NCBI GenBank assembly: GCA_000719105.1
Contig: JODX01000009.1
Span: 124,001 to 188,000, forward strand
Length of the DNA stretch: 64,000 nucleotides
From: Streptomyces sclerotialus
Lineage (GTDB): Bacteria > Actinomycetota > Actinomycetes > Streptomycetales > Streptomycetaceae
Direction of reading: 5' to 3'
A model generated the notes under the pieces. The model searched no databases. It was not told where the DNA came from and saw nothing but the letters and a program-made list of their open reading frames with translations. Shown one piece after another: positions 1-8,220 of the stretch; positions within the stretch are counted from its first letter, which is position 1, and each line of letters begins with the position of its first letter. A program made the position numbers and the translations under genes.

Positions 1-221
1 TGCTGGGCCTCATGGGCCTCGAAGGCGTCCCGGTCCGCGTACAGCTCGTAGAAGACGCGGGTCAGCGGCTCGTCGACCGGAACGTGCCGGACGTACGCCA
101 ACGTCCCGGGCTCGTGCGCCTTGATGCCCTCCATGGTGCGTTCGCAGAGCTCGTCGAAGGCGGCCGCCGCATCCTCGCTGCTCAGCGAGAAGCGGACGAC
201 CAGGCCGAATCCCTGATGCAT
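1..221 (-). CDS. Antibiotic biosynthesis monooxygenase (ABM) domain protein, 3' end cut by window
   Basis: The first 73 codons of a small ferredoxin-like-fold protein of the ABM/quinol monooxygenase family. The visible part begins MHQGFGLVVRF and contains a segment resembling the family pattern (KAHEPGTLAYVRH, then VFYELYADRDAFEAHE), which forms two beta strands and a helix in known members. Such proteins act as cofactor-free monooxygenases or as dimeric small-molecule binding proteins; the substrate here is unknown. The ATG at 221 follows GGAGAGAG about 9 bases upstream. The gene starts only 21 bases after the stop of the XRE regulator, so the two are probably cotranscribed. The C-terminus lies outside the window. 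The family call is good, the role is open. Confidence 0.75.
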   Translation of the reverse strand, partial: MHQGFGLVVRFSLSSEDAAAAFDELCERTMEGIKAHEPGTLAYVRHVPVDEPLTRVFYELYADRDAFEAHEAQ

Positions 222-242
222 GTGCGTACCCACTCTCTCCGG

Positions 243-1490
243 TCAGTCGTTCTGCCTCAGGACGTCGGCGAGCTGACGTCCTTCCGGCGCTCCCAGCCTC
301 ACGAGCACCGCAGCCGTGGCGTGCAGTTCGTCCCAGGCGTGTGGGCGCCCGATCTCGGCGGCATCAGGAACACTCGCCAAGGCCACCGCCAGCGCCTGCT
401 CGGGCTCACCGTCTCCTGCGAGCGCGTGGGCCAGGCAGGAGCGATACCAGGTGCGGTCCCGCCGGTAGTTCTCCGGCAACGCGTCCAAGCCGGCAGTGAG
501 CCGGTGCGCAGCGCCTTGCCCGTCACGCAGGTGCAAGGACGCCATACCTCGCTGCAGGGTGAACCATGTCTCGTCGTAGAAGTACAACCAGGGTGGTTCG
601 TCCTCGGGGCTCGCACCGGCTCGACCGATGAGGTCCTGGGCCTCGTCCAGCAGCCTGTTCGCCTTGTCCCCGTCCTGGCTCAAGGCGTGTCCCCGTGCTT
701 CCATCTGGGCCGCCATGCCCTGCACGCCGAGTGACGCGCCGGGAGCGGACCAACGAGCGGCTTCGGCCAGCCGGACACATCGGGAGCCTTTTCCACCGGA
801 CCAGGCCATGTGTGCCTTCATGCTGAGCGTCGTCGCCGCCATGTTGGTGTCTCCGGCCTCCAGCGCCCATTCGTGGGAGCGGTCGTACCACGCCAGTGCG
901 GCGGCGGAACTGCCTTGGTCCTGTGCCATCCAGGCGAGGAACTGGGCGTGCTCGGCAGCCAGTCGGATCACGCGTTCTTCCAGATGCCCACTGGCGCCCG
1001 CATGGAGATCGACGACCGTGCGAAGCTGCTGACGCATGACGCCGACGAGCGGTCTGGAGCCGATGAAGTCCTCGGCTCTCCTGTGCTCGGCCAGCAGCCG
1101 GTCCAGCCAGTCGAGCGTCACGGTGTCCACGCGCTGATTACCGCCCACGACGTTGGTCACCCGGGTGAGCAGATCTTCGTCGGATGCGATGCCTGCCGGT
1201 GTCAGGGCCGGAACCGGCGACTTGTCCGGCAGCATCTGATCGGCCAGCAGTTCCCTCGGAACGCCGAGTCCGGAAATGATGCGCTGCCGGACCTCTGTGG
1301 AAGTCACCCGGCGGCGCCCCCGTTCGATGCCGGAGACATCCGGCTGTACGAGCCCGACTCGCTCACCGAGTTTCATCTGACTGATGCCTGTGAGCCGCCG
1401 GTAGGTGTGGAACGCCGCTCCCCAATCCTCATCGGTAACAGCCGCGATGAGCTGCGGATGAGACCAAAGGTTCACATCAAAGTCCCCCAT
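243..1490 (-). CDS. XRE-family regulator with C-terminal TPR-like region
   Basis: A 415-residue cytoplasmic regulator. Residues about 25-85 form an XRE helix-turn-helix (YRRLTGISQMKLGERVGLVQPDVSGIERG is the core, split here as TGISQMKLGERVG and PDVSGIERG). The remainder is helical and alanine-rich, with TPR-like repeats (HAQFLAWMAQDQG, AALAWYDRSHEWALEAGD) typical of large actinobacterial XRE proteins that sense a peptide or ligand through the repeat domain. It is divergent from a pair of small genes at 1629 and cotranscribed with the ABM gene. A comparable layout, an XRE regulator divergent from the same type of small-gene pair, occurs at 44.4-46 kb. The ligand and targets are not known. Confidence 0.85.
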   Translation of the reverse strand: MGDFDVNLWSHPQLIAAVTDEDWGAAFHTYRRLTGISQMKLGERVGLVQPDVSGIERGRRRVTSTEVRQRIISGLGVPRELLADQMLPDKSPVPALTPAGIASDEDLLTRVTNVVGGNQRVDTVTLDWLDRLLAEHRRAEDFIGSRPLVGVMRQQLRTVVDLHAGASGHLEERVIRLAAEHAQFLAWMAQDQGSSAAALAWYDRSHEWALEAGDTNMAATTLSMKAHMAWSGGKGSRCVRLAEAARWSAPGASLGVQGMAAQMEARGHALSQDGDKANRLLDEAQDLIGRAGASPEDEPPWLYFYDETWFTLQRGMASLHLRDGQGAAHRLTAGLDALPENYRRDRTWYRSCLAHALAGDGEPEQALAVALASVPDAAEIGRPHAWDELHATAAVLVRLGAPEGRQLADVLRQND

Positions 1491-1628
1491 GTCCCTGAAT
1501 GTAGGGCCGTCCTATAGGGCCTCGGGATGGGATCGGCCGAGGGATCACTCCAGGGTGGACACATGACAGACCCCCGCGACCGCGCGAACGGTCCGGGGGC
1601 ACGGCCCACCTGGAGAAAGCAGGTAGAC

Positions 1629-1883
1629 ATGCCGCACTTTATCGCCCTCCTCCTCACCTGGCTGCTGAGACTGCTACTGCCGTCCCGTGGCCGGCACAGG
1701 GCAGCCCCGAGAACCTCGTCCGAAGCCTCCCCCCTGGTACGCCCCCACCTCACCCCTGCTGAAGTCGCCCATCGCAACCACATCCGCTGCCGGCAACGCA
1801 GACGTCGTCGCGCCCTCTGGCTCGCCACGTACGGCGTCGACGTGGGCCCCCGCCGTATCCACGGTGTGGAGGTGACCGCGTGA
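1629..1883 (+). CDS. Small basic protein with N-terminal hydrophobic segment (paralogue of the gene at 45370)
   Basis: An 84-residue protein of unknown function. It begins with a hydrophobic stretch (FIALLLTWLLRLLLP) followed by GRHR, a proline/serine linker, and a very basic C-terminal block ending ALWLATYGVDVGPRRIHG. The gene at 45370 encodes the same architecture, including LLLxxLLPxRGRHR, PLVRPxL, RRRRxALWLATxGxDVGPRxIHG. The start at 1629 was chosen by that alignment; an ATG at 1563 in the same frame is possible. Its stop overlaps the GTG start of the next gene (GTGA). The organisation suggests a translationally coupled pair under control of the divergent XRE regulator. No known domain was recognised. 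Confidence 0.7.
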   Translation: MPHFIALLLTWLLRLLLPSRGRHRAAPRTSSEASPLVRPHLTPAEVAHRNHIRCRQRRRRRALWLATYGVDVGPRRIHGVEVTA

Positions 1884-2210
1884 CGCACGAAGTCGGCGAG
1901 CCGCGACAGGGCGAGTCCGTCGCCGTCCCCCGCCTCCTGCCCTGGACAACCCTCGAGGGCAGACCCTGCTACCTCCTCACCGACGAGCAGGGCGGTCCCC
2001 TCTCCCGCAAGGCCGACGCCCTGGAGGCCTCGCAGATCGAGATGGGGCACCGGCTCCTCGGCCACTCCGTCGCGTTGGTGGATGATCCGCAGGTCGGTGC
2101 CACTGAGCTGCGCTACCTCCGCCCGCCTGACCGAAGCCCTCCGGGACAGCCTGCGCATCGCCGAGAGCCGCGGGGCCCGGTTGTCCGGGCCGGTGCCCGG
2201 CGAGGAGTAA
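1880..2210 (+). pseudogene. Frameshifted small gene, paralogue of the intact gene at 45690
   Basis: Frame 1 from the GTG at 1880 encodes a protein closely similar to the 95-residue product at 45690 (shared LLPWTTxEGxPCYL, a spacing-conserved leucine/aspartate-rich helix, and GATELRY aligned with GERAMRF). At about 2117 similarity switches to the next frame, which encodes LTEALRDSLRIAESRGARLS and ends at a TAA at 2208-2210, matching LTRATECLEDVIRISVSRGER of the intact copy. One extra C at 2117 (or two lost bases) explains the shift. Read without the shift, the first frame runs on into unrelated sequence. Either a recent pseudogene or a sequencing error. The start overlaps the stop of the preceding gene by four bases. 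Confidence 0.75.
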
Positions 2211-2288
2211 GCGATGCAGGCGGGGAGGGGGAGACCGCTGAGCGATACCGCGGCCTCCCCCTCCCCGCCGTCCCCCCGACCCGCACCC

Positions 2289-2744
2289 TCACGGGTGCAT
2301 CCGCGCCCCCTTCAGCACCTTGTCCACCGCGTTGCGCGGGCCGTACACCGAGAGGCCCACCAGGTCCAGGTTCTCCGTCCCCACGGCCCGTACCGCCGCG
2401 CGGTTGTCACGGTCGTTGCCCGTGGTGAAGAGGTCCGACGTGAACACCGCGCGCGGGAGGGCGCGGGAGAGCACGCGCGCGTGGGCCGTCTTCAGGGTCT
2501 CCTTGGTGCCCTGGAAGACCAGGACCGGCTGGCGGAACATCGGCAGGTACGCGACGCCGTCCGCGTCTTCGTACGGGTCGCCGATCACTTCCGGCACCTG
2601 CGTGGCCAGGCCGCTCACGAGGAAGGCGGTCACGTTGAGGCGCTGCCAGGGCTCGAGGTCGTCCCGCAGCAGGACGGCGATCTTGGTGTCGAAGCGGATG
2701 GGCTCCGCGGTGTTCTCGGTGGTCGTCGTGGTCATCGTGCTCAT
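2289..2744 (-). CDS. DUF2000 family protein
   Basis: A 151-residue protein of the DUF2000 family. The diagnostic start of the domain is visible (RFDTKIAVLLRDDLEPWQRLNV, here at residues about 17-38) and the family's conserved DLVGLSVYGPRNAVDK lies near the C-terminus. The family has a peptidyl-tRNA-hydrolase-like fold and no established function. The gene is divergent from an AraC-type regulator that starts 50 bases away, so that regulator may control it. The N-terminal MSTMTTTTTENTAE is a short polar tail. The family call is secure, the function is unknown. Confidence 0.85.
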   Translation of the reverse strand: MSTMTTTTTENTAEPIRFDTKIAVLLRDDLEPWQRLNVTAFLVSGLATQVPEVIGDPYEDADGVAYLPMFRQPVLVFQGTKETLKTAHARVLSRALPRAVFTSDLFTTGNDRDNRAAVRAVGTENLDLVGLSVYGPRNAVDKVLKGARMHP

Positions 2745-2793
2745 GCATTGAGACTGCCGATCGCCTCACGGCCTCGTCTTGTACGTTCTTTGC

Positions 2794-3741
2794 ATGTCGG
2801 CCGTGGAGCAGGGGCGCAGGGAGATACGCGACGTCACCGCCTGGCGCCCCCACGTCCCCGGCATCGTCGAGGTCTTCCACGCGCACTACACCGAGTACGC
2901 GTACCCCATGCACGTCCACGACGCCTGGACCCTGCTCATCGTCGACGACGGCGCCGTACGGTACGACCTCGACCGGCACGAGCACGGCACCCCGAACGGC
3001 ACGGTGACCCTGTTGCCGCCGCATGTTCCGCACAACGGGTCGCCCGTCACCGAGGACGGGTTCCGCAAGCGGGTGCTCTACCTGGATGCCGACGCGCTCG
3101 ACACCGGGCTCATCGGGGCGGCGGTCGACTCGCCCGATCTGAACGATCCGCTGCTGCGGCGGCGGATCGGGCAGGTGCACACCGCGCTCGCGCGGCCCGG
3201 TGACGAGTTCGAGGCGGAGAGCCGGCTCATGCTCGTCCGGGAGCGGCTGAGGAGTCATCTGCGGCCCTGCCACGACGGGCACGGGAACCGTCCGCCCACC
3301 GACCGTCCACTCGCCGGGCGGCTCCGCGAGCTGCTCGACGAGCGCGTCGCACAGGGCGTGACCCTGGACGAGGCCGCCGCCCTCGTGCACGCGCACCCCG
3401 CGCACCTGGTACGGGCGTTCAGCGCCGCCTTCGGGATCGCGCCGCATCAGTACCTGATGTCACGGCGGGTCGACCGTGCCCGGCGGATGCTGCTCGACGG
3501 ACTTCCGCCCGGTCAGGTGGCCGCCGCCACCGGTTTCTACGACCAGGCGCACCTGACCCGGCACTTCAAGCGGCTGGTGGGGGTGCCGCCCGGCCGGTAC
3601 GTGCGCGCTCTCAGTCGTCGTCGGAGCGCGCGGTCAGGTGCGCGAACGCCGCCAGGTTCCGCGTCGACTCCCCCCGCGACACCCGCCACGCGTACTCCTT
3701 GCGGATCGCGGAGGCGAAGCCCAGCTCCAGGAGCGTGTTGA
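2794..3741 (+). CDS. AraC-family transcriptional regulator
   Basis: A 315-residue AraC-type activator. Residues about 15-95 form a cupin-like ligand-binding domain (YAYPMHVHDAWTLLIV, then GTVTLLPPHVPHNG), and residues about 165-265 the two helix-turn-helix motifs (AALVHAHPAHLVRAFSAAFG and the closing FYDQAHLTRHFKRLVGVPPGRY). The start at ATG 2794 was chosen over an upstream TTG at 2779. Its natural domain end lies near 3610, but the reading frame continues about 130 bases into the convergent YbjN gene, giving a low-complexity tail rich in Arg, Ser and Pro. Divergent from the DUF2000 gene. The effector is unknown. Confidence 0.88.
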   Translation: MSAVEQGRREIRDVTAWRPHVPGIVEVFHAHYTEYAYPMHVHDAWTLLIVDDGAVRYDLDRHEHGTPNGTVTLLPPHVPHNGSPVTEDGFRKRVLYLDADALDTGLIGAAVDSPDLNDPLLRRRIGQVHTALARPGDEFEAESRLMLVRERLRSHLRPCHDGHGNRPPTDRPLAGRLRELLDERVAQGVTLDEAAALVHAHPAHLVRAFSAAFGIAPHQYLMSRRVDRARRMLLDGLPPGQVAAATGFYDQAHLTRHFKRLVGVPPGRYVRALSRRRSARSGARTPPGSASTPPATPATRTPCGSRRRSPAPGAC

Positions 3742-4105
3742 AGGAGCCGTCCGCGGCCTCCAGGACCGAGCCGAGCAGGCGGTCGATCTCGTCCGGGGTC
3801 ACGGCGGACAAGGGAAGCTTGGCGACCACGTACACGTCCCCCAGCGGGTCGACCGCGTAACTCACGCCGTACAGCTTGAGGTTGCGTTCCAGCAGCCAGC
3901 GGTGCACGCCCTCCGCGTTCTCGTCCGGGTGGCGGATCACGAAGGCGTTCAGGGAGAGCGAGTGCCTGCCGACGATGAGGGAGACGGTCGTCGACAGTTT
4001 GCGGGTGCCCGGGAGCTTCACCACGTAGGTGCCGGGGGCGGGACTCTCCCACTCGAGTTCCGCCTCGGCGAGGAACTGTTCGATGATCGACGCTGCGTCA
4101 GCCAT
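3611..4105 (-). CDS. YbjN-domain protein
   Basis: A 164-residue acidic protein of the YbjN family, which has the fold of type III secretion chaperones (CesT/Tir-like) and is common in actinobacteria without a known client. Visible family features are the N-terminal MADAASIIEQFLAEAELEWE, the strand TYVVKLPG, LSLNAFVIRHPDENAE, HRWLLERNLKLYGV, and GDVYVVAKLPLSAVTPDEID. It lies 44 bases upstream of nothing else on its strand but is directly downstream of mshA (gap 44 bases, same strand) and is probably cotranscribed with it. The 3' end overlaps the convergent araC-like gene by about 130 bases. Confidence 0.87.
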   Translation of the reverse strand: MADAASIIEQFLAEAELEWESPAPGTYVVKLPGTRKLSTTVSLIVGRHSLSLNAFVIRHPDENAEGVHRWLLERNLKLYGVSYAVDPLGDVYVVAKLPLSAVTPDEIDRLLGSVLEAADGSFNTLLELGFASAIRKEYAWRVSRGESTRNLAAFAHLTARSDDD

Positions 4106-4149
4106 GCAGGGAGCGTACGTCAGCCGCAGTGGATGCCCGGGGACGGGCC

Positions 4150-5502
4150 TCAGCCGCGGCCGGCGCCCGAGCGGGCCCTGCGGTGGTAACGGTGCGACTG
4201 GACGGCCGCCGCGTAGACGTCCGCCGTCACGGCGGCCGCCCGGTCCCAGCCGAAGGACTGGGCGTGCCGGGCCGCGGCCGCGCCCATGCGGCCGGCGAGC
4301 TCGGGGTTGTCGGCGAAACGGCGCAGCACGCGCGCGTAGTCGACGGGGTCGTGGCCGGGAACGAGGAAGCCGGTCTCCTCGTCGCGCACGGCTACGGGGA
4401 GGCCGCCGACGGAGGCCGCGAGGACCGGTGTGCCGGCCGCCTGTGCCTCTATCGCGACCAGTCCGAAGGACTCGCTGTACGACGGCATGACCAGTACGGA
4501 CGCGGCCCGGAACCAGTCCGCGAGCTCGTCCTGCCGTACGGGCGGGCGGAAGCGGACCACGTCGGCGATGCCGAGCCGGGCGGCGAGCTTCTGCAGGCCC
4601 TCCGGCTTGGCGAGGCCGCTGCCGCTGGGGCCGCCCACGACCGGGACGATGATCTTCGACCGCAGTTCCGGGCGTTCCCCGAGGAGCTCGGCGACCGCGC
4701 GGAGCAGGACGTCGGGGGCCTTCAGGGGCTGTATGCGACCCGCGAAGAGCGGGATGAGCGCGTCCTGGGGGAGGCCCAGGCGGGCGCGGGCTGCGGCACG
4801 GCCGTCCGCGGGGCGGAAGCGGTCGAGGTTGACGCCCGGGTGGACCACGGCGACCTTGGCACGCTCGGCGTCGTAGTGACGCACCAGTTCCGCGGCCTCT
4901 TCGGCCGTGTTGGCGATGAGGCGGTCGGCCGCGCGCACGATCTGCGTCTCGCCGATGACGCGCGCGGCGGGTTCGGGGGTGTCGCCCTCGGCGAGCGCCG
5001 CGTTCTTGACCTTGGCCATGGTGTGCATGGCGTGGACCAGGGGCGCGCCCCAGCGTTCGGCGGCCAGCCAGCCGACGTGGCCCGACAGCCAGTAGTGCGA
5101 GTGCACGAGGTCGTAGTAGCCGGGGCGGTGGCCTGCCCACGCCTGCATCACGCCGTGGGTGAAGGCGCAGAGCTGGGCGGGCAGCTCCTCCTTCGCGAGC
5201 CCCTCGTACGGGCCCGCGTCGACGTGCCGGACGAGCACGCCGGGCGCGAGCTCGACGGCGGGCGGCAGGGCCGCCGTGGTCGCCCTGGTGAAGATCTCGA
5301 CCTCGATGTTGATCGCGGCGAGGCGCTGGGCGAGCTCCACGATGTAGACGTTCATGCCGCCGGCGTCGCCCGTGCCGGGCTGGTGCAGCGGCGAGGTGTG
5401 CACGGAGAGCATGGCGACCCGGCGGGGCCTGCGGGAGGGCAGCCGGAGCCGGGGGGATGCCGCCGGGGAGCGACGCCCGCGCCTGCTGGCGTACTGGCTC
5501 AC
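4150..5502 (-). CDS. mshA: D-inositol-3-phosphate glycosyltransferase (mycothiol step 1)
   Basis: MshA transfers GlcNAc from UDP-GlcNAc to 1L-myo-inositol 3-phosphate, the first committed step of mycothiol synthesis in the cytoplasm. The 450-residue protein has the GT-B fold of family GT4: an N-terminal domain with the substrate loop [17 protein letters not shown] and HSHYWLSG, and a C-terminal UDP-sugar domain with [15 protein letters not shown] and the [17 protein letters not shown] motif near residue 345, whose glutamates contact the sugar nucleotide. The GTG at 5502 is preceded by AAGGAGG at good spacing, which decides the start over longer versions. The first 30 residues are basic and variable. 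mshD at 53.3 kb encodes the last step. Confidence 0.95.
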   Translation of the reverse strand: MSQYASRRGRRSPAASPRLRLPSRRPRRVAMLSVHTSPLHQPGTGDAGGMNVYIVELAQRLAAINIEVEIFTRATTAALPPAVELAPGVLVRHVDAGPYEGLAKEELPAQLCAFTHGVMQAWAGHRPGYYDLVHSHYWLSGHVGWLAAERWGAPLVHAMHTMAKVKNAALAEGDTPEPAARVIGETQIVRAADRLIANTAEEAAELVRHYDAERAKVAVVHPGVNLDRFRPADGRAAARARLGLPQDALIPLFAGRIQPLKAPDVLLRAVAELLGERPELRSKIIVPVVGGPSGSGLAKPEGLQKLAARLGIADVVRFRPPVRQDELADWFRAASVLVMPSYSESFGLVAIEAQAAGTPVLAASVGGLPVAVRDEETGFLVPGHDPVDYARVLRRFADNPELAGRMGAAAARHAQSFGWDRAAAVTADVYAAAVQSHRYHRRARSGAGRG

Positions 5503-5720
5503 GTGGCGATCCTCCTTGGACGGGCGGTACGGGCGCCTTGCGTCGGGCCTGCCGTTCGGAGGGCACACGTTCCCCTCCGATGAGGGGAAACACCGGAGCT
5601 AGCCGCTCCATTTCCGCTTTGCTGAATTATTACGGAGACCGCTCGGCAGTTCGACTCGGGCGGGTCGAGGGCGGACCGGGGCGGAACGCCCGTGCCGGGG
5701 CGGCGCCTACCCTCGTACGC

Positions 5721-6536
5721 ATGAACTCCCGCGCAGCGTCCCCCCGCCCCGTGGGCACGGTGACGCGCGGGACCACGAACCCCAACCGGCTGCGCCGCAT
5801 GGACCGCTGGATCGCCGCGGTCCACGGCGCCGAACTGCGCCGCCATCCGGATCCCGTGGCGATCGACCTCGGCTACGGCGCCGCCCCGTGGACCGCGGTC
5901 GAGCTGCTCCAGCGGCTGCGTACGGCCGCTCCCCGCGCGCGCGTCGTCGGCGTCGAGATCGATCCCGCGCGGGTCGCGGCCGCGCTGCCGTACGAGCGGG
6001 AGGGTCTGGTCTTCCGGCACGGCGGCTTCGAGGTGCCCGTGGCGGGCAGTCCGGCGCTGATCCGCGCGGCGAACGTGCTGCGCCAGTACGACGAGGACGA
6101 GGTCGCCGCGGTCTGGGAGCGGCTGTGCGCCCGGCTCGCCCCCGCCACCGGGCACTCCCGGGGCGGGCTGCTCGTGGAGGGGACGTGCGACGAGGTCGGC
6201 CGCCGGCACGTTTGGGTCGCGCTCGGCCCGGAGGGCCCCCGTACGGTCACCTTCGCCACCCGCCTCGGCTCCCTGGACCGCCCCTCCGACCTCGCCGAAC
6301 GCCTGCCGAAGGCGCTCATCCACCGCAATGTCCCGGGCGAGCCGGTGCACGCCTTCCTCCGCGACTTCGACCGCGCCTGGGCGGCCGCCGCCCCGTACGC
6401 CTCGTACGGCGCGCGCCAGCGCTGGATCCGCACGGTGCACGCCCTGACTGCGGACTGGCCGGTGCGCGACGGGGTCGCACGCTGGCGCCAGGGGGAGGTC
6501 ACGGTGGCGTGGGAGGCGTTGGCACCCCGCGGCTGA
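5721..6536 (+). CDS. Class I SAM-dependent methyltransferase
   Basis: A 271-residue predicted methyltransferase. The SAM-binding core is recognisable: motif I is VAIDLGYGAAPWTAVELL near residue 47 (a variant of DxGxGxG), followed by the acidic end of strand 2 in VVGVEIDPARV. GGFEVPV and ALIRAANVLRQY correspond to motifs III and IV. A central TCDEVGRRHVW and a C-terminal domain complete it. The substrate is not known. The gene is divergent from mshA with about 220 bases between them, a context that appears conserved in Streptomyces. No RBS stronger than a weak purine run is visible before the ATG. Confidence 0.8.
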   Translation: MNSRAASPRPVGTVTRGTTNPNRLRRMDRWIAAVHGAELRRHPDPVAIDLGYGAAPWTAVELLQRLRTAAPRARVVGVEIDPARVAAALPYEREGLVFRHGGFEVPVAGSPALIRAANVLRQYDEDEVAAVWERLCARLAPATGHSRGGLLVEGTCDEVGRRHVWVALGPEGPRTVTFATRLGSLDRPSDLAERLPKALIHRNVPGEPVHAFLRDFDRAWAAAAPYASYGARQRWIRTVHALTADWPVRDGVARWRQGEVTVAWEALAPRG

Positions 6537-6733
6537 GCTTCTCCGGGGAACGCAGTGCGTGAGTCGTTCGTCACACCGGCGGGAAGTCCGTCATGCGGGC
6601 GACCCCGCAGGGGGAGGCACTTTCTGCCCGCCTCTGTCGCAGAACGCGCCGACGTGGCACGATCACCGAGGCGTTCACAAGTTACCGGCAATTAATCTGA
6701 CTGTCGGTCAGATCGGCAGGTTTGGGGGCACGG

Positions 6734-7900
6734 ATGGCTGGGTGGAGTATCCGCAAGCGGAACTTGACCACGGCGGCCGTGGCCCTGGTCTGCGCCGTGG
6801 CCGTACTGGGCGCACCGGGCGTCGCCTACGCGCACCAGACGGCGCCGCTCCCCGCCCCGTCCCCCAGCGCGACGGCGTCCGGGAACCCCGGGGACCGGGC
6901 CGGCTCGGACGACGCCGACGCCGATGCCGACGCCGATGCCGGTGAAGACGCGGCCACCGTGACCAACGAGGAACTCGAAGCCGTCCGCCAGCAGCTCGAG
7001 GACCTCTACCACGACGCCGCCGTCGCCACCGACGAGTACAACGCCGCGGAGGAGAAGGCCGAGAAGCAGTCCGCCGAGATCGTCGACCTGGCCCACGAGA
7101 TCGTCGAAGGCAAGGAGAACCTGGCGGAGCTGAAGGACCTCATCGGCGCCGCGGCCCGCGCCCAGTACCGCGGCACCGGTCTGCCGCCCGAGGTGCGGCT
7201 CTGGCTCAGCGAGAACCCGCAGGACTTCCTCGACAACGCCGGCCGCGTCCGCCAGGGCCAGCACGCCACCCAGGCCCTCCTCGCCGAGCTCGAACGCACC
7301 CAGGACGACCTGGAGCAGTACGCGCAGGACGCCTCCGCGCAGTGGAAGAAGCTGGAGGCCAACCGCAAGGCCAAGGCCGAGGCGAAGAAGAGGATCAAGA
7401 AGCAGATCGCCGCGGCCGAGGAGCTGGAGTCCCAGCTCGAGGAGGAGGAGCGGGAGCGGCTGGCGGAGCTGGAGCGGGAGGCCGCGCAGCGGGCGCAGAC
7501 GGAGTGGCTGGGCTCCGGTGTGCTGGACGACATCACCGGCGAGGCCTCCGAGCAGGGCAAGGAGGCGGTGCAGTACGCCACGGACCAGATCGGCAAGGCG
7601 TACGAGTGGGGCGCCGAGGGGCCGCAGACGTACGACTGCTCGGGCCTGACCTCCCAGGCCTGGGCCGCCGCGGGCGTGCTCATCCCGCGCACCTCGCAGG
7701 AGCAGTGGAAGCAGCTGCGCCGCGTCGACATCGAGGACATGCGCCCGGGCGACCTGATCATCTACAACAAGGACGCGAGCCACGTGGCCCTGTACGTGGG
7801 CGACGGCACGATGATCCACGCCCCGCGCCCCGGCCGGACCGTGACCCTCGCGGGCGCGGGCACCATGCCGATCCTGGGCGTCGTACGTCCGGACGCGTGA
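6734..7900 (+). CDS. Secreted NlpC/P60 (C40) peptidoglycan hydrolase with coiled coil
   Basis: A 388-residue RipA-type endopeptidase that cleaves stem peptides of peptidoglycan. A signal peptide spans residues 1-35 (basic start, hydrophobic core, end at VAYAHQ). It is followed by a low-complexity Asp/Ala stretch (about 60-75), a long coiled coil (about 80-265, Glu/Lys/Ala-rich) that probably keeps the enzyme inactive or anchors it to division proteins, and the C40 domain (about 275-388). The catalytic Cys is in YDCSGLTSQAW, the His in SHVALYVGDG, and a third polar residue in TMIHAPRPG. The ATG at 6734 follows GGGGG; a TTG at 6722 is less likely. CTGAC-N5-GTCAG occurs 36-50 bases upstream and may be a regulatory site. 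Confidence 0.92.
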   Translation: MAGWSIRKRNLTTAAVALVCAVAVLGAPGVAYAHQTAPLPAPSPSATASGNPGDRAGSDDADADADADAGEDAATVTNEELEAVRQQLEDLYHDAAVATDEYNAAEEKAEKQSAEIVDLAHEIVEGKENLAELKDLIGAAARAQYRGTGLPPEVRLWLSENPQDFLDNAGRVRQGQHATQALLAELERTQDDLEQYAQDASAQWKKLEANRKAKAEAKKRIKKQIAAAEELESQLEEEERERLAELEREAAQRAQTEWLGSGVLDDITGEASEQGKEAVQYATDQIGKAYEWGAEGPQTYDCSGLTSQAWAAAGVLIPRTSQEQWKQLRRVDIEDMRPGDLIIYNKDASHVALYVGDGTMIHAPRPGRTVTLAGAGTMPILGVVRPDA

Positions 7901-8220
7901 TCCGGCCACTCCTCGAACGCGCCGTCACAGGAGCCACGCGAGCACCATCAAACGCCTCTGACCACACGTAACCCACTTCACGTGATGCCCAGCACGTCTC
8001 CCGCATCGCTCGACCGAGGGCTCCGTGACATTCGTCATCCCTGGTGCGGCGGGGTCGTGTCCAAGTGCGTTATGCCTTGCGGCATATGCCGGTGGCCGAA
8101 TGCCAGTCGGCTCGCCGCGGGCCATTCCGCTGCGGCACCGCCTGACGCTATGGTCCCCGTCGGTGGGTCGACGTCCTTCGAGCCACCGTGCCCTCGGGGG
8201 GAGGGAAGGAACCCAAGACG
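7901..8220. other. 320-base intergenic region with a 6-bp-arm palindrome
   Basis: No gene is supported here. The only clear structure is the palindrome TATGCC-TTGC-GGCATA at 8071-8086, about 135 bases before the phosphatase gene. No terminator-like hairpin with a T run follows the NlpC/P60 gene. Confidence 0.5.
8071..8086. promoter_or_regulatory. Palindrome upstream of the PP2C phosphatase gene
   Basis: Perfect inverted repeat with 6-bp arms, TATGCC-TTGC-GGCATA, in the leader region of the response-regulator/phosphatase gene. It has the size of a dimeric-repressor operator. Assignment to a regulator is not possible from sequence. Confidence 0.4.

Noticed and set aside
3611..5611. Long open frames opposite or beside mshA, ppk, the ABC exporter and other genes (up to about 1000 codons)
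   Set aside because: They consist of Arg/Gly/Pro-rich sequence without domains, and lie over genes with clear motifs. This is the usual effect of high GC3 in Streptomyces.
6540..6733. c-di-AMP (ydaO-type) riboswitch before the NlpC/P60 gene
   Set aside because: Such riboswitches precede many cell-wall hydrolase genes in Streptomyces, but I could not find the conserved core segments here.
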